In this document: in pieces, positions 46,618-58,814 of the stretch
Numbering within the stretch: the stretch's first letter is position 1
Layout: each line of letters starts with the position of its first letter
Assembly: GCA_032433765.1 (NCBI GenBank)
Contig: JAVIAB010000059.1
Coordinates: forward strand, 55,314,103 to 55,378,102
Reading direction: 5' to 3'
DNA from: Megaustenia siamemsis
Taxonomy: Eukaryota; Mollusca; Gastropoda; Stylommatophora; Ariophantidae
DNA: 64,000 nt
Notes under the pieces: generated by a model
Databases searched by the model: none
Seen by the model: only the letters and a program-made list of their open reading frames with translations
Told to the model about the DNA's origin: nothing
Program-made: the position numbers and the translations under genes

Positions 46618-49600
46618 GTTATCATGTTGCCTTCTATCCGCCCCTACTTTGGGTGCCCACTACATGCCAGTTCTTGTGTTACCTTATAACCGCCCTTACT
46701 TTGGGTGCCCACTACATGACAGTTCTTGTGTTACTTTCTAGCCACCCCTACTTTGGGTGCCCACTACATGACAGTTCTTGTGTTACCTCCTAACCGCTCC
46801 TACTTTGGGTGCCCACTACATGACAGTTCTCATGTTGCCTTCTAACCGCCCCTACTTTGGGTGCCCACTACATGACAGTTCTTGTGTCACATTCTTACCG
46901 TCCCTACTTTGGGTGCCCACTACATGGCAGTTCGCATGTTGCCTTCTAACTGCTCCTACTTTGGGTGCCCACTACATAACAGTTCTTGTGTCACATTCTA
47001 ACCGCCCCTACTTTTGGTGCCCACTACATGACAGTTCTCATGTTGCCTTCTAACCGCCCCTACTTTTGGTGCCCACTACATGACAGTTCTCGTGTTACCT
47101 TCTAACCGCCCTTACTTTGGGTGCCCACTACATGACAGTTCTTGTCTTACCTCCTAACCACCCCTACTTTGGGTGCCCACTACATGACAGTTATCATGTT
47201 GCCTTCTAACCGCCCCTACTTTGGGTGCCCACTACATGACAGTTCTTGTGTTACTTTCTAACCGCCCCTACTTTGGGTGCCCACTATATGACAGTTCTTG
47301 TGTCACATTCTAACCGCCCCTACTTTGGGTGCCCACTACATGGCAGTTCTCATGTTGCCTTCTAACTGCTCCTACTATGGGTGCCCACTACATGACAGTT
47401 CTTGTGTCACATTCTAACCGCAACTACTTTTGGTGCCCACTACATGCCAGTTCTTGTGTTACCTTATAACCGCCCTTACTTTTGGTGCCCACTACATGAC
47501 AGTTCTTGTGTTACTTTCTAGCCACCCTACTTTGGGTGCCCACTACATGACAGTTCTCGTGTTACCTTCTAACCGCCCCTACTTTGGGTGCCCACTACAT
47601 GATAGTTCTCGTGATACTTTCTAACCACCCCTACTTTGGGTGCACACTACATGACAGTTCTTGTGTTACCTCCTAACCGCTCCTACTTTGGGTGCCCACT
47701 ACATGACAGTTCTCGTGTTACCTTCTAACCGCCCCTACTTTGGGTGCCCACTACATGATAGTTCTCGTGTTACCTTCTAACTGCTCCTACTTTGCGTGCC
47801 CACTACATGACAGTTCTCGTGTTACCTTCTAACCACCCCTAATTTGGGTGCCCACTACATGACAGTTCTCGTGTTACCTTCTAACCGCCCCTACTTTGGG
47901 TGCCCACTACTTGACAGTTCTCGTTTTACCTTCTAACCACCCCTACTTTGGGTGCCCGCTACTTGACAGTTCTTGTGTTACCTTCTAACCACCCCTACTT
48001 TGGGTGCCCACTACATGACAGTTCTTGTGTTACCTTCTAACTGCTCCTACTTTGGGTGCCCACTACATGACAATTCTTGTGTTACCTTCTAACCGCCCCT
48101 ACTTTGGGTGCCCACTACATGACAGTTCTTGTGTTACCTTCTAACCGCCCCTACTTTGGGTGCCCACTACTTGACAGTTCTTGTGTTACCTTCTAACCGC
48201 CCCTACTTTGGGTGCCCACTACATGACAGTTCTTGTGTTACCTTCTAACCGCCCCTACTTTGGGTGCCCACTACTTGACAGTTCTTGTGTTACCTCCTAA
48301 CCGCCCTTACTTTGGGTGCCCATTACATGACAGTTCTTGTGTTACCTTCTAACCGCCCCTACTTTGGGTGCCCACTACATGACAGTTCTTGTGTTACCTT
48401 CTAACCGCCCTTACTTTGGGTGCCCACTTCATAACAGTTCTTGTGTTACCTTCTAACCACCCTTACATTGGGTGCCCACTACATGACAGTTCTTGTGTTA
48501 CCTCCTAACCGCCCTTACTTTGGGTGCCCACTACATGACAGTTCTTGTGTTACCTCCTAACCGCCCTTACTTTTGGTGCCCACTACTTGACAGTTCTTGT
48601 GTTACCTCCTAACCGCCCCTACTTTGGGTGCCCACTACATGACAGTTCTTATGTTACCTCCTAACCGCCCCTACTTTGGGTGCCCACTACATGACAGTTC
48701 TCGTGTTACCTTCTAACCGCCCCTACTTTGGGTGCCCACTACGTGACAGTTCTTGTGTTACCTCCTAACCGCCCCAACTTTGGGTGCCCACTACATGACA
48801 GTTCTTGTGTTACCTCCTAACCGCCCCTCCTTTGGGTGCCCACTACATGACAGTTCTTGTGTTACCTCCTAATCGCCCTTCCTTTGGGTGCCCACTACAT
48901 GACAGATCTTGTGTTACCTCTTAACTGCTCCTACTATGGGTGCCCACTACATGACAGTTCTTGTGTCACATTCTAACCGCAACTACTTTTGGTGCCCACT
49001 ACATGCCAGTTCTTGTGTTACCTTCTAACCGCCCCTACTTTGGGTGTCCACTACATGACAGTTCTTGTGTTACCTTCTAACCGCCCCTACTTTGGGTGCC
49101 CACTACTTGACAGTTCTTGTGTTACCTCCTAACCGCCCTTACTTTGGGTGCCCACTACATGACAGTTCTTGTGTTACCTTCTAACCGCCCCTCCTTTGGG
49201 TGCCCACTACATGACAGTTCTTGTGTTACCTCCTAATCGCCCCTCCTTTGGGTGCCCACTACATGACAGATCTTGTGTTACCTCCTAACTGCTCCTACTA
49301 TGGGTGCCCACTACATGACAGTTCTTGTGTCACATTCTAACCGCAACTACTTTTGGTGCCCACTACATGCCAGTTCTTGTGTTACCTTCTAACCGCCCCT
49401 ACTTTGGGTGCCCACTACATGACAGTTCTTGTGTTACCTTCTAACCACCCCTACTTTGGGTGCCCACTACTTGACAGTTCTTGTGTTACCTCCTAACCGC
49501 CCTTACTTTGGGTGCCCACTACATGACAGTTCTTGTGTTACCTTCTAACCGCCCCTACTTTGGGTGCCAATACATGACAGTTCTTGTGTTACTTTCTAAA

Positions 49601-49994
49601 CACTCCTACTTTGGGTGCCCACTACATGACAGTTCTCGTGATACTTTCTAACCGCCTTTACTTTGGATGCACACAACATGGCAGTTCTTGTGTTACCTCC
49701 TAACCGCGTCTACTTTGGGTGCCCACTACATGACAGTTCTCGTGTTACCTTCAAACCGCCCCTACTTTGGGTGCCCACTACATGATAGTTCTCGTGATAC
49801 TTTCTAACCGCCCCTACTTTGGATGCACACTACATGACAGTTCTTGTGTTACCTCCTAACCGCTCCTACTTTGGGTGCCCACTACATGACAGTTCTCGTG
49901 TTACCTTCTAACCGCCCCTACTTTGGATGCACACTACATGACAGTTCTTGTGTTACCTCCTAACCGCTCCTACTTTGGGTGCACACTACATGAC
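46618..49994. repeat. Higher-order satellite block, copy 2
   Basis: A tandem copy of the preceding block. The only differences I found are 1-bp indels (for example an extra C near 47160, a missing C near 47525, an extra T near 48985). After it, 49995-51180 resembles the end of the block with pieces deleted. Confidence 0.9.
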
Positions 49995-52454
49995 AGTTCT
50001 CGTGTTACCTTCTAACCACCCCTACTTTGGGTGCCCACTACATGACAGTTCTCGTGTTACCTTCTAACCGCCCCTACTTTGGGTGCCCACTACTTGACAG
50101 TTCTCGTGTTACCTTCTAACCACCCCTACTTTGGGTGCCCACTACTTGACAGTTCTTGTGTTACCTCCTAACCGCCCCTACTTTGGGTGCCCACTACATG
50201 ACAGTTCTTATGTTACCTCCTAACCGCCCCTACTTTGGGTGCCCACTACATGACAGTTCTCGTGTTACCTTCTAACCGCCCCTACTTTGGGTGCCCACTA
50301 CGTGACAGTTCTTGTGTTACCTCCTAACCGCCTAACTTTGGGTGCCCACTACATGACAGTTCTTGTGTTACCTCCTAACCGCCCCTCCTTTGGGTGCCCA
50401 CTACATGACAGTTCTTGTGTTACCTCCTAATCGCCCCTCCTTTGGGTGCCCACTACATGACAGATCTTGTGTTACCTCCTAACTGCTCCTACTATGGGTG
50501 CCCACTACATGACAGTTCTTGTGTCACATTCTAACCGCAACTACTTTGGGTGCCCACTACATGCCAGTTCTTGTGTTACCTTCTAACCGCCCCTACTTTG
50601 GGTGCCCACTACATGACAGTTCTTGTGTTACCTTCTAACCGCCCCTACTTTGGGTGCCCACTACTTGACAGTTCTTGTGTTACCTCCTAACCGCCCTTAC
50701 TTTGGGTGCCCACTACATGACAGTTCTTGTGTTACCTTCTAACCGCCCCTACTTTGGGTGCCCACTACATGACAGTTCTTGTGTTACTTTCTAAACACCC
50801 CTACTTTGGGTGCCCACTACATGACAGTTCTCGTGATACTTTCTAACCGCCTTTACTTTGGATGCACACAACATGGCAGTTCTTGTGTTACCTCCTAACC
50901 GCGTCTACTTTGGGTGCCCACTACATGACAGTTCTCGTGTTACCTTCTAACCGCCCCTACTTTGGGTGCCCACTACATGATAGTTCTCGTGATACTTTCT
51001 AACCGCCGCTACTTTGGATGCACACTACATGACAGTTCTTGTGTTTCCTCCTAACCGCTCCTACTTTGGGTGCCCACTACATGACAGTTCTCGTGTTACC
51101 TTCTAACCGCCCCTACTTTGGATGCACACTACATGACAGTTCTTGTGTTACCTCCTAACCGCTCCTACTTTGGGTGCCCACTACATGACAGTTCTCGTGT
51201 TACCTTCTAACCACCCCTACTTTGGGTGCCCACTACATGACAGTTCTCGTGTTACCTTCTAACCGCCCCTACTTTGGGTGCCCACTACTTGACAGTTCTC
51301 GTGTTACCTTCTAACCACCCCTACTTTGGGTGCCCACTACTTGACAGTTCTTGTGTTACATTCTAACCACCCCTACTTTGGGTGCCCACTACATGACAGT
51401 TCTTGTGTTACCTTCTAACTGCTCCTACTTTGGGTGCCCACTACATGACAGTTCTTGTGTTACCTTCTAACCGCCCCTACTTTGGGTGCCCACTACATGA
51501 CAGTTCTTGTGTTACCTTCTAACCGCCCCTACTTTGGGTGCCCACTACTTGACAGTTCTTGTGTTACCTTCTAACCGCCACTACTTTGGGTGCCCACTAC
51601 ATGACAGTTCTTGTGTTACCTTCTAACCGCCCCTACTTTGGGTGCCCACTACTTGACAGTTCTTGTGTTACCTCCTAACCGCCCTTACTTTGGGTGCCCA
51701 CTACATGACAGTTCTTGTGTTACCTCCTAACCGCCCTTACTTTTGGTGCCCACTACTTGACAGTTCTTGTGTTACCTCCTAACCGCCCCTACTTTGGGTG
51801 CCCACTACATGACAGTTCTTGTGTTACCTCCTAACCGCCCTCCTTTGGGTGCCCACTACATGTCAGTTCTTGTGTTACCTCCTAACCGCCCCTCCTTGGG
51901 TGCCCACTACATGACAGTTCTTGTGTTACCTCCTAACCGCCCCTCCTTTGGGTGCCCACTACTTGACAGTTCTTGTGTTACCTCCTAACCGCCCCTCCTT
52001 TGGGTGCCCACTACATGTCAGTTCTTGTGTTACCACCTAACCGCCCTTACTTTGGGTGCCCACTACTTGACAGTTCTTGTGTTACCTCCTAACCGCCCTT
52101 ACTTTTGGTGCCCACTACATGACAGTTCTTGTGTTACCTTCTAACCGCCCTTACTTTGGGTGCCCACTACATGACAGTTCTTGTGTTACCTTCTAACCGC
52201 CCTTACTTTGGGTGCCCACTACATGACAGTTCTTGTGTTACCTTCTAACCGCCCTTACTTTGGGTGCCCACTACATGACAGTTCTTGTGTTACCTTCTAA
52301 CCGCCCCTACTTTGGGTGCCCACTACATGACAGTTCTTGTGTTACCTTCTAACCGCCCTTACTTTGGGTGCCCACTACATGACAGTTCTCGTGTTACCAC
52401 GTAACCGCCCCTACGTTTGGTGCCCACTACATGCCATTTCTTATGATTGGTTCT

Positions 52455-53000
52455 CGAATATTCTATCTATCTATCTATTGACCTTTCGAGCCGTAGCCGG
52501 CCCATTGGGCGTACACCAAGATCTCTTATCTGAATTTTTGTTCTAGCAGTTTTCAATTCTTTTAAAGATATTTTATCAAATCTCGCGATTTGTCTCTGTT
52601 CTGTGCAAGCAGCTCTATCTCATTGAGGGAGCTGATTCCTTTGCTCTTGCCTCTCTCATTAATGTTCTTCTCAGTGTCTCTCTGGTCTTAGACATTTATT
52701 TTCGAATGCCTTCAACTTTGTTTCTATATCTCTTGTTGTTTTCCAGATTTCACACGCACAAATACGGGTTGATAGTACATTTGATTTGAATAGTCTAAGT
52801 TTTGTGTTTGTGCTGATGAGTTTTGATTTCCACAACTTTTCAAGGCTTCTGAAAGACATTGCTGCTTTAGCTATTCTGATTCTAATTTCTGTACTTGTAT
52901 CCCTTTCTCGATCAATGTGACTTCCAAGATAGATAAAGTGATTGATCTCTTCTACTGGAACATTCCTAAGCTTTAATTCATCCCCCTTTAGCATATCTTT
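52455..53000 (-). mobile_element. LINE family 5, 5'-truncated with GATA tail
   Basis: On the minus strand the 3' end reads GGCCGGCTACGGCTCGAAAG then GTCAATAGATAGATAGATAG. The 3' UTR part recurs at 30826-30960. It starts right after the 52-bp satellite stops. Confidence 0.8.
52671..52994 (-). pseudogene. Reverse-transcriptase C-terminal remnant (LINE family 5)
   Basis: An open frame encodes VEEINHFIYLGSHIDRER, then ISTNTKLRLFKSNVLSTRIC and ETKLKAFENKCL. This is the YLG block followed by the helix-rich region that comes after the palm in many animal LINEs. The usual tail (a LARNRDKWR-like motif, here LLAQNRDKSRDLIKYL) continues in another frame to about 52560. The catalytic core and endonuclease are missing. 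The frame is broken near 52680. It is a dead fragment of a family distinct from 1 to 4. Confidence 0.78.
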
Positions 53001-53949
53001 CTGTTCTTGCGGTATTATTTTGTCTTAATACAACCCTTTGATGTCGCATGTTCTTTGTTGATGCTGTTATATTTTACAGGTATTTCCCAAATGTTTAGAC
53101 TGACGCAAACTATTCTGGCCTTGCTTATTCTTCTGTTTATTGACATTTAAGTTGACTCTACAATCTGGTATGACTGTGTTTGCAGTTCTTAAATGCACTT
53201 TTTTAGTGCCGCAATCTAAACAATAATTATATAAGAAATTAAATTCTTTTGTAAATAACTGTCTCCGAAAAATGATAAACATAAGTTGGAGACATTTCAA
53301 ACGTTAAGGTAAGAGACGAATCTGATAAGAATATGTGTTAAGCCACATAAGAAGAAGGCACAGGAAATACAGCGGTCGTTAGTTGAGAATAGATGAAAAA
53401 AAACTTTCACAATAGAGGCATTTACGTTGAAACAAACAAACAAACAAAGAAAAGAAGAAACACTACGCAGAACAATTACTATGGAAGGCTCAACTATTGG
53501 ACTAAGAATCAACCAAGACCACAAAAGCGCCAATTGTTGAGAAATATTACCTTCGTCCTATGTGCTGTCTTCGGTCTGAGAAAACGTAAACCATAGTCCT
53601 CTCTCTGAACCTCTGTCTATAAGGACTTAAAATATGCTCCATATCTTCTGTTATTTTTATAATTTAATATATAGAAAACTTGTATTGAAAGTAATGACGA
53701 GTTTCTTGTTTTTTTTGTAACATATAAACATGTTAATATATGAAAACACAAAACACAGACAATGGATTAAAAGGAAAATAGTTCTCTCCTTTGAATAAAA
53801 ACAATTTCAAGGTGAACTCGGTGTATGGACTCGAGAAATAAATTAATCGCTTACTACGTCACTAAATAAATAAATAATTATTCGCTTCTCAGTCATGTAG
53901 ATAGGCTATACGCCAAAATTGTGGGGGAACAAGTCTGATACCTATAATA
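53001..53949. other. Unassigned sequence
   Basis: About 950 bp, AT-rich, with small open frames that match no family. The end around 53940 merges into a LINE fragment. Confidence 0.45.
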
Positions 53950-54295
53950 GAACTATAGTTCAGCGATTCTCAAATAGGGTTCCGAAAAAAAAACAGATGA
54001 TGTACTGAAGCACTCTTTACTTTAAACCAGCTTGCAGAAAAGACGACAGAACACAATCAAAATGTGTTCATAGCTTTCATTGGCTAGGAAAAGGCATTTG
54101 ACAGAGTAAACAGAGAACAACTGTGGGAGATACTTACAACATACGGAGTAAGTCAACATCGAATGAACCTAATTAAAAATCTCTCCATGAACAGCAGCTG
54201 CACAGTCAGAACAGCAGCAGGTTACGCAGACCACTTCGATGTTAGATCAGGTGTAAGACAAGGGTGCATATTACCCCCCTATAACTACATTATAA
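53950..54295 (+). pseudogene. Reverse-transcriptase core fragment (LINE family 4)
   Basis: The plus strand shows GFRKK (block 2 edge), TEALFTL, NVFIAFIG, a stop, then EKAFDRVNREQLWEIL (block A with the Asp), LIKNLSMNSSCTVRTAAG and DVRSGVRQGCIL (block B). It aligns with the reverse strand at 60060-60290. The YADD box would follow but the homology ends near 54295. One in-frame stop disrupts block A, so it is a fragment of a dead element. Confidence 0.8.
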
Positions 54296-54456
54296 CACGA
54301 ATGGACAACAAAATAAAGATAAACTCTCTACATCTAGAAAGAGTTCTTCAGGTAAATCAAGAAAAAATAAATTATATGTAAGAAATGAAATAATAAAAAG
54401 AAAGGGAGATGTGTTACATATCGGAGGATAACAATTGATATGTAGAAACTAGTAAA

Positions 54457-54502
<46 letters not shown>

Positions 54503-54924
54503 GAGACTTAACTTAGGCAAGATCCAAAAGCTTCCAGCGAGTAGATGACTGTGAGTCAAAAGGGATGAGATGCGTGAGAAGGAGGTGGAGGAGGAAAAAA
54601 TAGTCACGCGATTAGACAAGAAGTCAGATGAGATGTGAAGGTGATAGAATGAAGAGTGAAATGTAGTCAAGTAGTATTACATGTAACAGCAAAAGGTAGG
54701 GAAGTGTATACTATGGAGTGAAAACGAGCAAACAAAGCCAGACATGAAGCAGATAAGAAGGAGATAAATGAAGCGTATTATGGAGATTATGGAAGTCTGG
54801 CGTACAGGTTGGTAGCGTCAGATAGGAGTGGTATAAAAGCAACTATATGGAAATATAATAAAAATTTAAAAAGGGGAAAATAAGGTAGAACTGGAATATA
54901 GAGTGGCAGAATATGTATTGATAA
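54296..54924. other. Unassigned, purine-rich, with a TA repeat
   Basis: A (TA)n tract lies at 54458-54494. The following 350 bp are rich in GA on the plus strand. No gene is recognised. Confidence 0.5.
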
Positions 54925-55566
54925 GGATAATAAATATAAGTGGAGAACAGGCAAACATGGGCAGGGGTGCTGTAATTATAAATATAAGTGGAGAACATAC
55001 AAACATGGGCAGTGTTGCTGTAATTATAAATATAAGTGGAGAACATACAAACATGGGCAGTGTTGCTGTAATTATAAATATAAGTGGAGAACAGGCAAAC
55101 ATGGGCAGGGGTGCTGTAATTATAAATATAAGTGGAGAACATACAAACATGAGCAGTGTTGCTGTAATTATAAATATAAGTGGAGAACAGGCAAACATGG
55201 GCAGTATTGCTGTAATTATAAATATAAGTGGAGAACAGGCAAACATGGGCAGTGCTGCTGTAATTATAAATGTAAGTGGGGAACAGGCAAACATGGGCAT
55301 TGTTGCTGTAATTATAAATATAAGTGGAGAACAGGCAAACATGGGCAGTGTGCTGTAATTATAAATATAAGTGGAGAACAGGCAAACATGGGCAGTGTTG
55401 CTGTAATTATAAATATAAGTGGAGAACATACAAACATGGGCAGTGTTGCTGTAATTATAAATATAAGTGGAGAAATACAAACATGGGCAGTGTTGCTGTA
55501 ATTATAAATATAAGTGGAGAACAGGCAAACATGGGCAGGGGTGCTGTAATTATAAATATAAGTTGT
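54925..55566. repeat. 48-bp minisatellite
   Basis: About 13 units with GTAATTATAAATATAAGTGG, AGAACAGGCAAACATGGGCA and GTGTTGCT. Two variants alternate (ACAGGCAAA and ACATACAAA). The unit is a multiple of 3, so a 151-codon frame stays open. Confidence 0.96.
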
Positions 55567-55640
55567 TAAATAGGATCACGATTCCTGTGAAAGGACACCA
55601 ACGTGCTGTCAGATATGTAATATAGAATCTTTAGAAAATT

Positions 55641-55880
55641 GCAATCCATACCTATACAATCCTTCTTTGCAATCCATACCTATACAATCCTTCTTTGCAA
55701 TCCATACCTATACAATCCTTCTTTGCAATCCATATCTATACAATAATCCTTTGCAATCCATACCTATACAATCCTTCTTTGCAATCCATACCTATGAAAT
55801 CCTTCTTTGCAATCCATACTTCAAAAATCCTTCTTACAATCCATACTTTAAAAATCCTTCTTACAATCCATACCTCTACA
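55641..55880. repeat. 28-bp minisatellite
   Basis: About nine units of CAATCCATACCTATACAATC plus CTTCTTTG. The right units are shorter and altered (TTCAAAAATC, TTTAAAAATC). Confidence 0.93.
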
Positions 55881-56004
55881 AATCTTCTGCGTATAACCCC
55901 TGTTTCTAAATCTCTTCTTCGCCGCTACTTCTAAAACTCCTTTCTTCTCACAGCCGCTACTTTTGAAACCCTTCATTTTGCAAAATCTATTTCTACTACA
56001 ATTC

Positions 56005-57112
56005 ACAGCGTTGCTACTTCTACAGCTCACATCGTTGCTACTTCTACAACTCACATCGTTGCTACTTCTACAACTCACATCCTTGCTACTTCTACAACTC
56101 ACATCGTTGCTACTTCTACAACTCACATCGTTGCTACTTCTACAGCTCACATCGTTGCTACTTCTACACCTCACATCGTTGCTACTTCTGCAGTTCACAT
56201 CGTTGCTACTTCTACAACTCACATAGTTGCTACTTCTACAACTCACATCGTTGCTACTTCTACAACTCACATCGTTGCTACTTCTACAGCTCACATAGTT
56301 GCTACTTCTACAACTCACATCGTTGCTACTTCTACAACTCACATCCTTGCTACTTCTACAACTCACATCGTTGCTACTTCTATAACTCACATCGTTGCTA
56401 TTTCTACAACTCACATCCTTGCTACTTCTACAACTCACATCGTTGCTACTTCTACAATTCACATCGTTGCTACTTCTACAACTCACATCGTTGCTACTTC
56501 TACAGCTCACATCCTTGCTATTTCTACAACTCACATCCTTGCTACTTCTACAACTCACATCGTTGCTACTTCTACAGCTCACATCGGGGGCCTCGGTAGC
56601 CTAGTTGGGAAAACCACCCGACTAGACTACCGACGTTCGGACAACCCGTGTTCAATTCCCGCTGGGAGCAGTGTGAGTTGTACTCGTGGTTGGAATAAAA
56701 AAAAATACCCCCACGGTCGACCCAGCCGTTGGCAGAAATGGGTACCAGGGTATATTATCCTGGGAAGGTGAGGAATGTCGCTTCGCATCTGAGTTTCGAT
56801 GCTTGAGGCTACACTATACAGAAATATCCGAACATTTCTGGATAGGCGGCCGAGCACATATGGGTATATACTCGCGTGCTAAGACGCCGGTTCAAGTCTC
56901 GTACTTTACCTTTACCTTTACCTTTACTTACAGCTCACATCCTTGCTATTTCTACAACTCACATCGTTGCTACTTCTACAACTCACATCGTTGCAACTTC
57001 TACAGCTCACATCCTTGCTATTTCTACAACTCACATCCTTGCTACTTCTACAACTCACATCGTTTTACTTCTACAGCTCACATCGTTGCTACTACTACAG
57101 CTCACAAAATAA
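56005..57112. repeat. 24-bp minisatellite split by a SINE
   Basis: About 24 units at 56005-56585 and seven at 56929-57112 of TCGTTGCTACTTCTACAACT plus CACA. The arrays join in phase if the intervening SINE is removed. Variants CCTTGC, TAGTTGC, AGCTC and ATTTCT recur on both sides. Confidence 0.95.
56586..56928 (+). mobile_element. tRNA-like SINE family F inside a minisatellite
   Basis: A 343-bp element. A tRNA-like head has GGCCTCGGTAGCCTAGTTGG and box B GTTCAATTCCCGC, a body follows, and a second tRNA-like segment (box B GGTTCAAGTCTCG) stands just before a tail of TTTACC repeats. The flanks 56573-56585 and 56929-56941 are both TACAGCTCACATC. That is the expected duplication, although the host repeat itself could supply a match. 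Confidence 0.8.
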
Positions 57113-57947
57113 CTACAGCTCCATCCACAACATTGCACGTAACCACAATTATTGACTTATACAATGTAAATTATATCTTTAATAGTTATAACAATTCGCT
57201 ATAACTGATAACACTCTACTCGTTTACCACTTTTACCACAAACAACATTATAACAACCACCAACTACCGTGAATATACCACCACCATCACAACAGCCACA
57301 ACCCGTCCAATGTTCCCCTCCGAATTAGCTGATCCAAAGAGCCCCGTTCACAGTCTGAATGCGCTTAGCTAGACGTAATGGTAACTTAATTAATTCGAAC
57401 ACCCCTCGGTTCACAACTCAATTTCCCATTTGGAGATCGGGCATTTCTCTTCCTGAAAGGGGCTGAATTCCAATTCTGAGCCTTTTGCCCTCTAATCCTA
57501 GTTATGGGCTTGTATTTTTTGTACGGGGCCAATTTAGGAACAATAACAAACTCCCAATTTGCATTTCACGAAATGGGATTCCTCACTGGCAGGGACTAAG
57601 CTCAACGCACGAGGCTTTCTGGCGAGAGTTGGTTGCGCTTTTCGTTATTAGTTACACCGACGGTTTTCTAATTCGATAATTCGGGGGCCCACAGCTCGAT
57701 GCCCCCTCGTCGATCATTTTGCATATGTCCCAACTGTTTAGCGAGTTCTCAGCTACACTTTAATGCACACCATGGTTTGAGACCATAAATTTAACAAAAT
57801 CAGAGCCCAAATCTGAGACATTTTACGTTTCTATTTGCAGGTTAACTGCTATTAGTTATAACAAGCAGATCTTATTGCACTCGAGACAGTCCAAAAGGTA
57901 TCTGACATTATTTAGTAGATGATGTAAAGTGTACATTATTTTTGACA
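57113..57947. other. Unassigned single-copy sequence
   Basis: About 830 bp. A run near 57385 (TAACTTAATTAATTCGAAC) and further AATTCG/TAATTCGAT sites near 57665 resemble homeodomain-type binding sites. I cannot support a gene. The region may be a conserved non-coding element, but this is speculative. Confidence 0.35.
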
Positions 57948-57957
57948 AATGATAAAT

Positions 57958-58550
57958 AACTGATGTTTGCGGCGCCGTTGGGACCAAATTGTTCTTGCAC
58001 TGCTAGACCTATGGATTGCTTGGTTGCGTGGAGAGAAGAAACATGTTGCATGGGCAACAACTTGTCTCTTTCTTTTTCTGCCCAGGCTCGGGCCAGGGAG
58101 AAGCCTCTCCAGCCCCATCATTTTGGTGTCCACGTGTTACCACCCACACCTGCCACACAAGCGAAATCAAGAACCAAGAAACCTAACCTACGATTGGGTT
58201 GCTGGAACTGTCACACTATACAGACCGGTCTATCAGATAATGTGCACGACATCAAATATATACTCTACGGACAACTGGCAGATGGCAAAAGGAGTAGGGG
58301 GCTCCCAAAACTTTGATTTGTAGACGTGTGTAAACGGCGACAGGAAGACTCTGAACATAAACCCTGCAGCCTGGGAAGAAATAGCTGCAGACCGTAATCT
58401 CTGGAAACACACTCTAAAGCTCCAACTCAAACAAAAAGCAAAGAGATTCATAGAAAAAGAGAATACACGGCGAGATAAAAGAAAAAATAACATTTATATG
58501 GGCGCTGGAAAATCCATAGTCAACTATGACTAACAGAGACTACTACTACT
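57958..58550 (+). mobile_element. Internally deleted LINE, second family, with both ends
   Basis: A 593-bp element between AATGATAAAT at 57948-57957 and the same 10 bp at 58551-58560. The frame at 57963-58316 has a leader, then the start of an endonuclease domain (PNLRLGCWNCHTIQTGLSDN). At about 58240 it passes directly to a LINE C-terminus (ILYGQLADGKRSRGLPKL). A frame break then leads to VCKRRQED-like sequence and AADRNLWKHTL. The tail is TACTACTACTA. The endonuclease body and the reverse transcriptase are absent. The family differs from family 1 in sequence and tail but has the same plan as the element at 40206-40897. Confidence 0.78.
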
Positions 58551-58560
58551 AATGATAAAT

Positions 58561-58814
58561 GAGAAGTATTATAGAGGGAAACTTGCGAGGTGATAGATCA
58601 CCGAATAAAATCATGGGAAGAGTTTTACAACTCTGAAATAATCACAAATAATCAACAACACAAGGAATTCTTGGAGAAGACAGATCGAAGCAGAGTTAAA
58701 GATGATGGGGAAGACATGGAATGATCTTAAAAGAATGGCAAAAAACAGAACGACTTGGAAAGTGTTTGTTGAAGACCTATGCTCCACTGGGAGCTAAAAG
58801 GTAGAAGAAGAAGA
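58561..58814 (+). mobile_element. LINE C-terminal remnants
   Basis: Two pieces: 58561-58640 encodes IIEGNLRGDRSPNKIMGRVL, and 58670-58800 encodes RSKAELKMMGKTWNDLKRMA-like sequence, then KNRTTWKVFVEDL. The second ends in GAAGAAGAAGAAT. Each resembles the WxDL..LA.DR..W ending of LINE proteins. Family assignment is uncertain. Confidence 0.5.

Larger units (their letters stand above)
42808..52438. repeat. 52-bp satellite array, 9.6 kb
   Basis: About 185 units. Each has GGTGCCCACTACATGACAGT, a variable TCTTGTGTTACCTCC or TCTCGTGTTACCTTC middle, and TAACCGCCCCTACTTTG. Unit variants fall into a handful of classes that recur in fixed orders, revealing higher-order blocks. The last unit near 52400-52438 degenerates into CATGCCATTTCTTATGATTG. 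No coding role is plausible; the short open frames are three-unit (156-bp) artefacts. Confidence 0.98.

Noticed and set aside
42808..52438. CRISPR-like array
   Set aside because: Regular spacing is present, but the whole unit repeats, so there are no unique spacers. The context is eukaryotic with no cas genes. The same reasoning excludes the 30-, 36- and 48-bp arrays.
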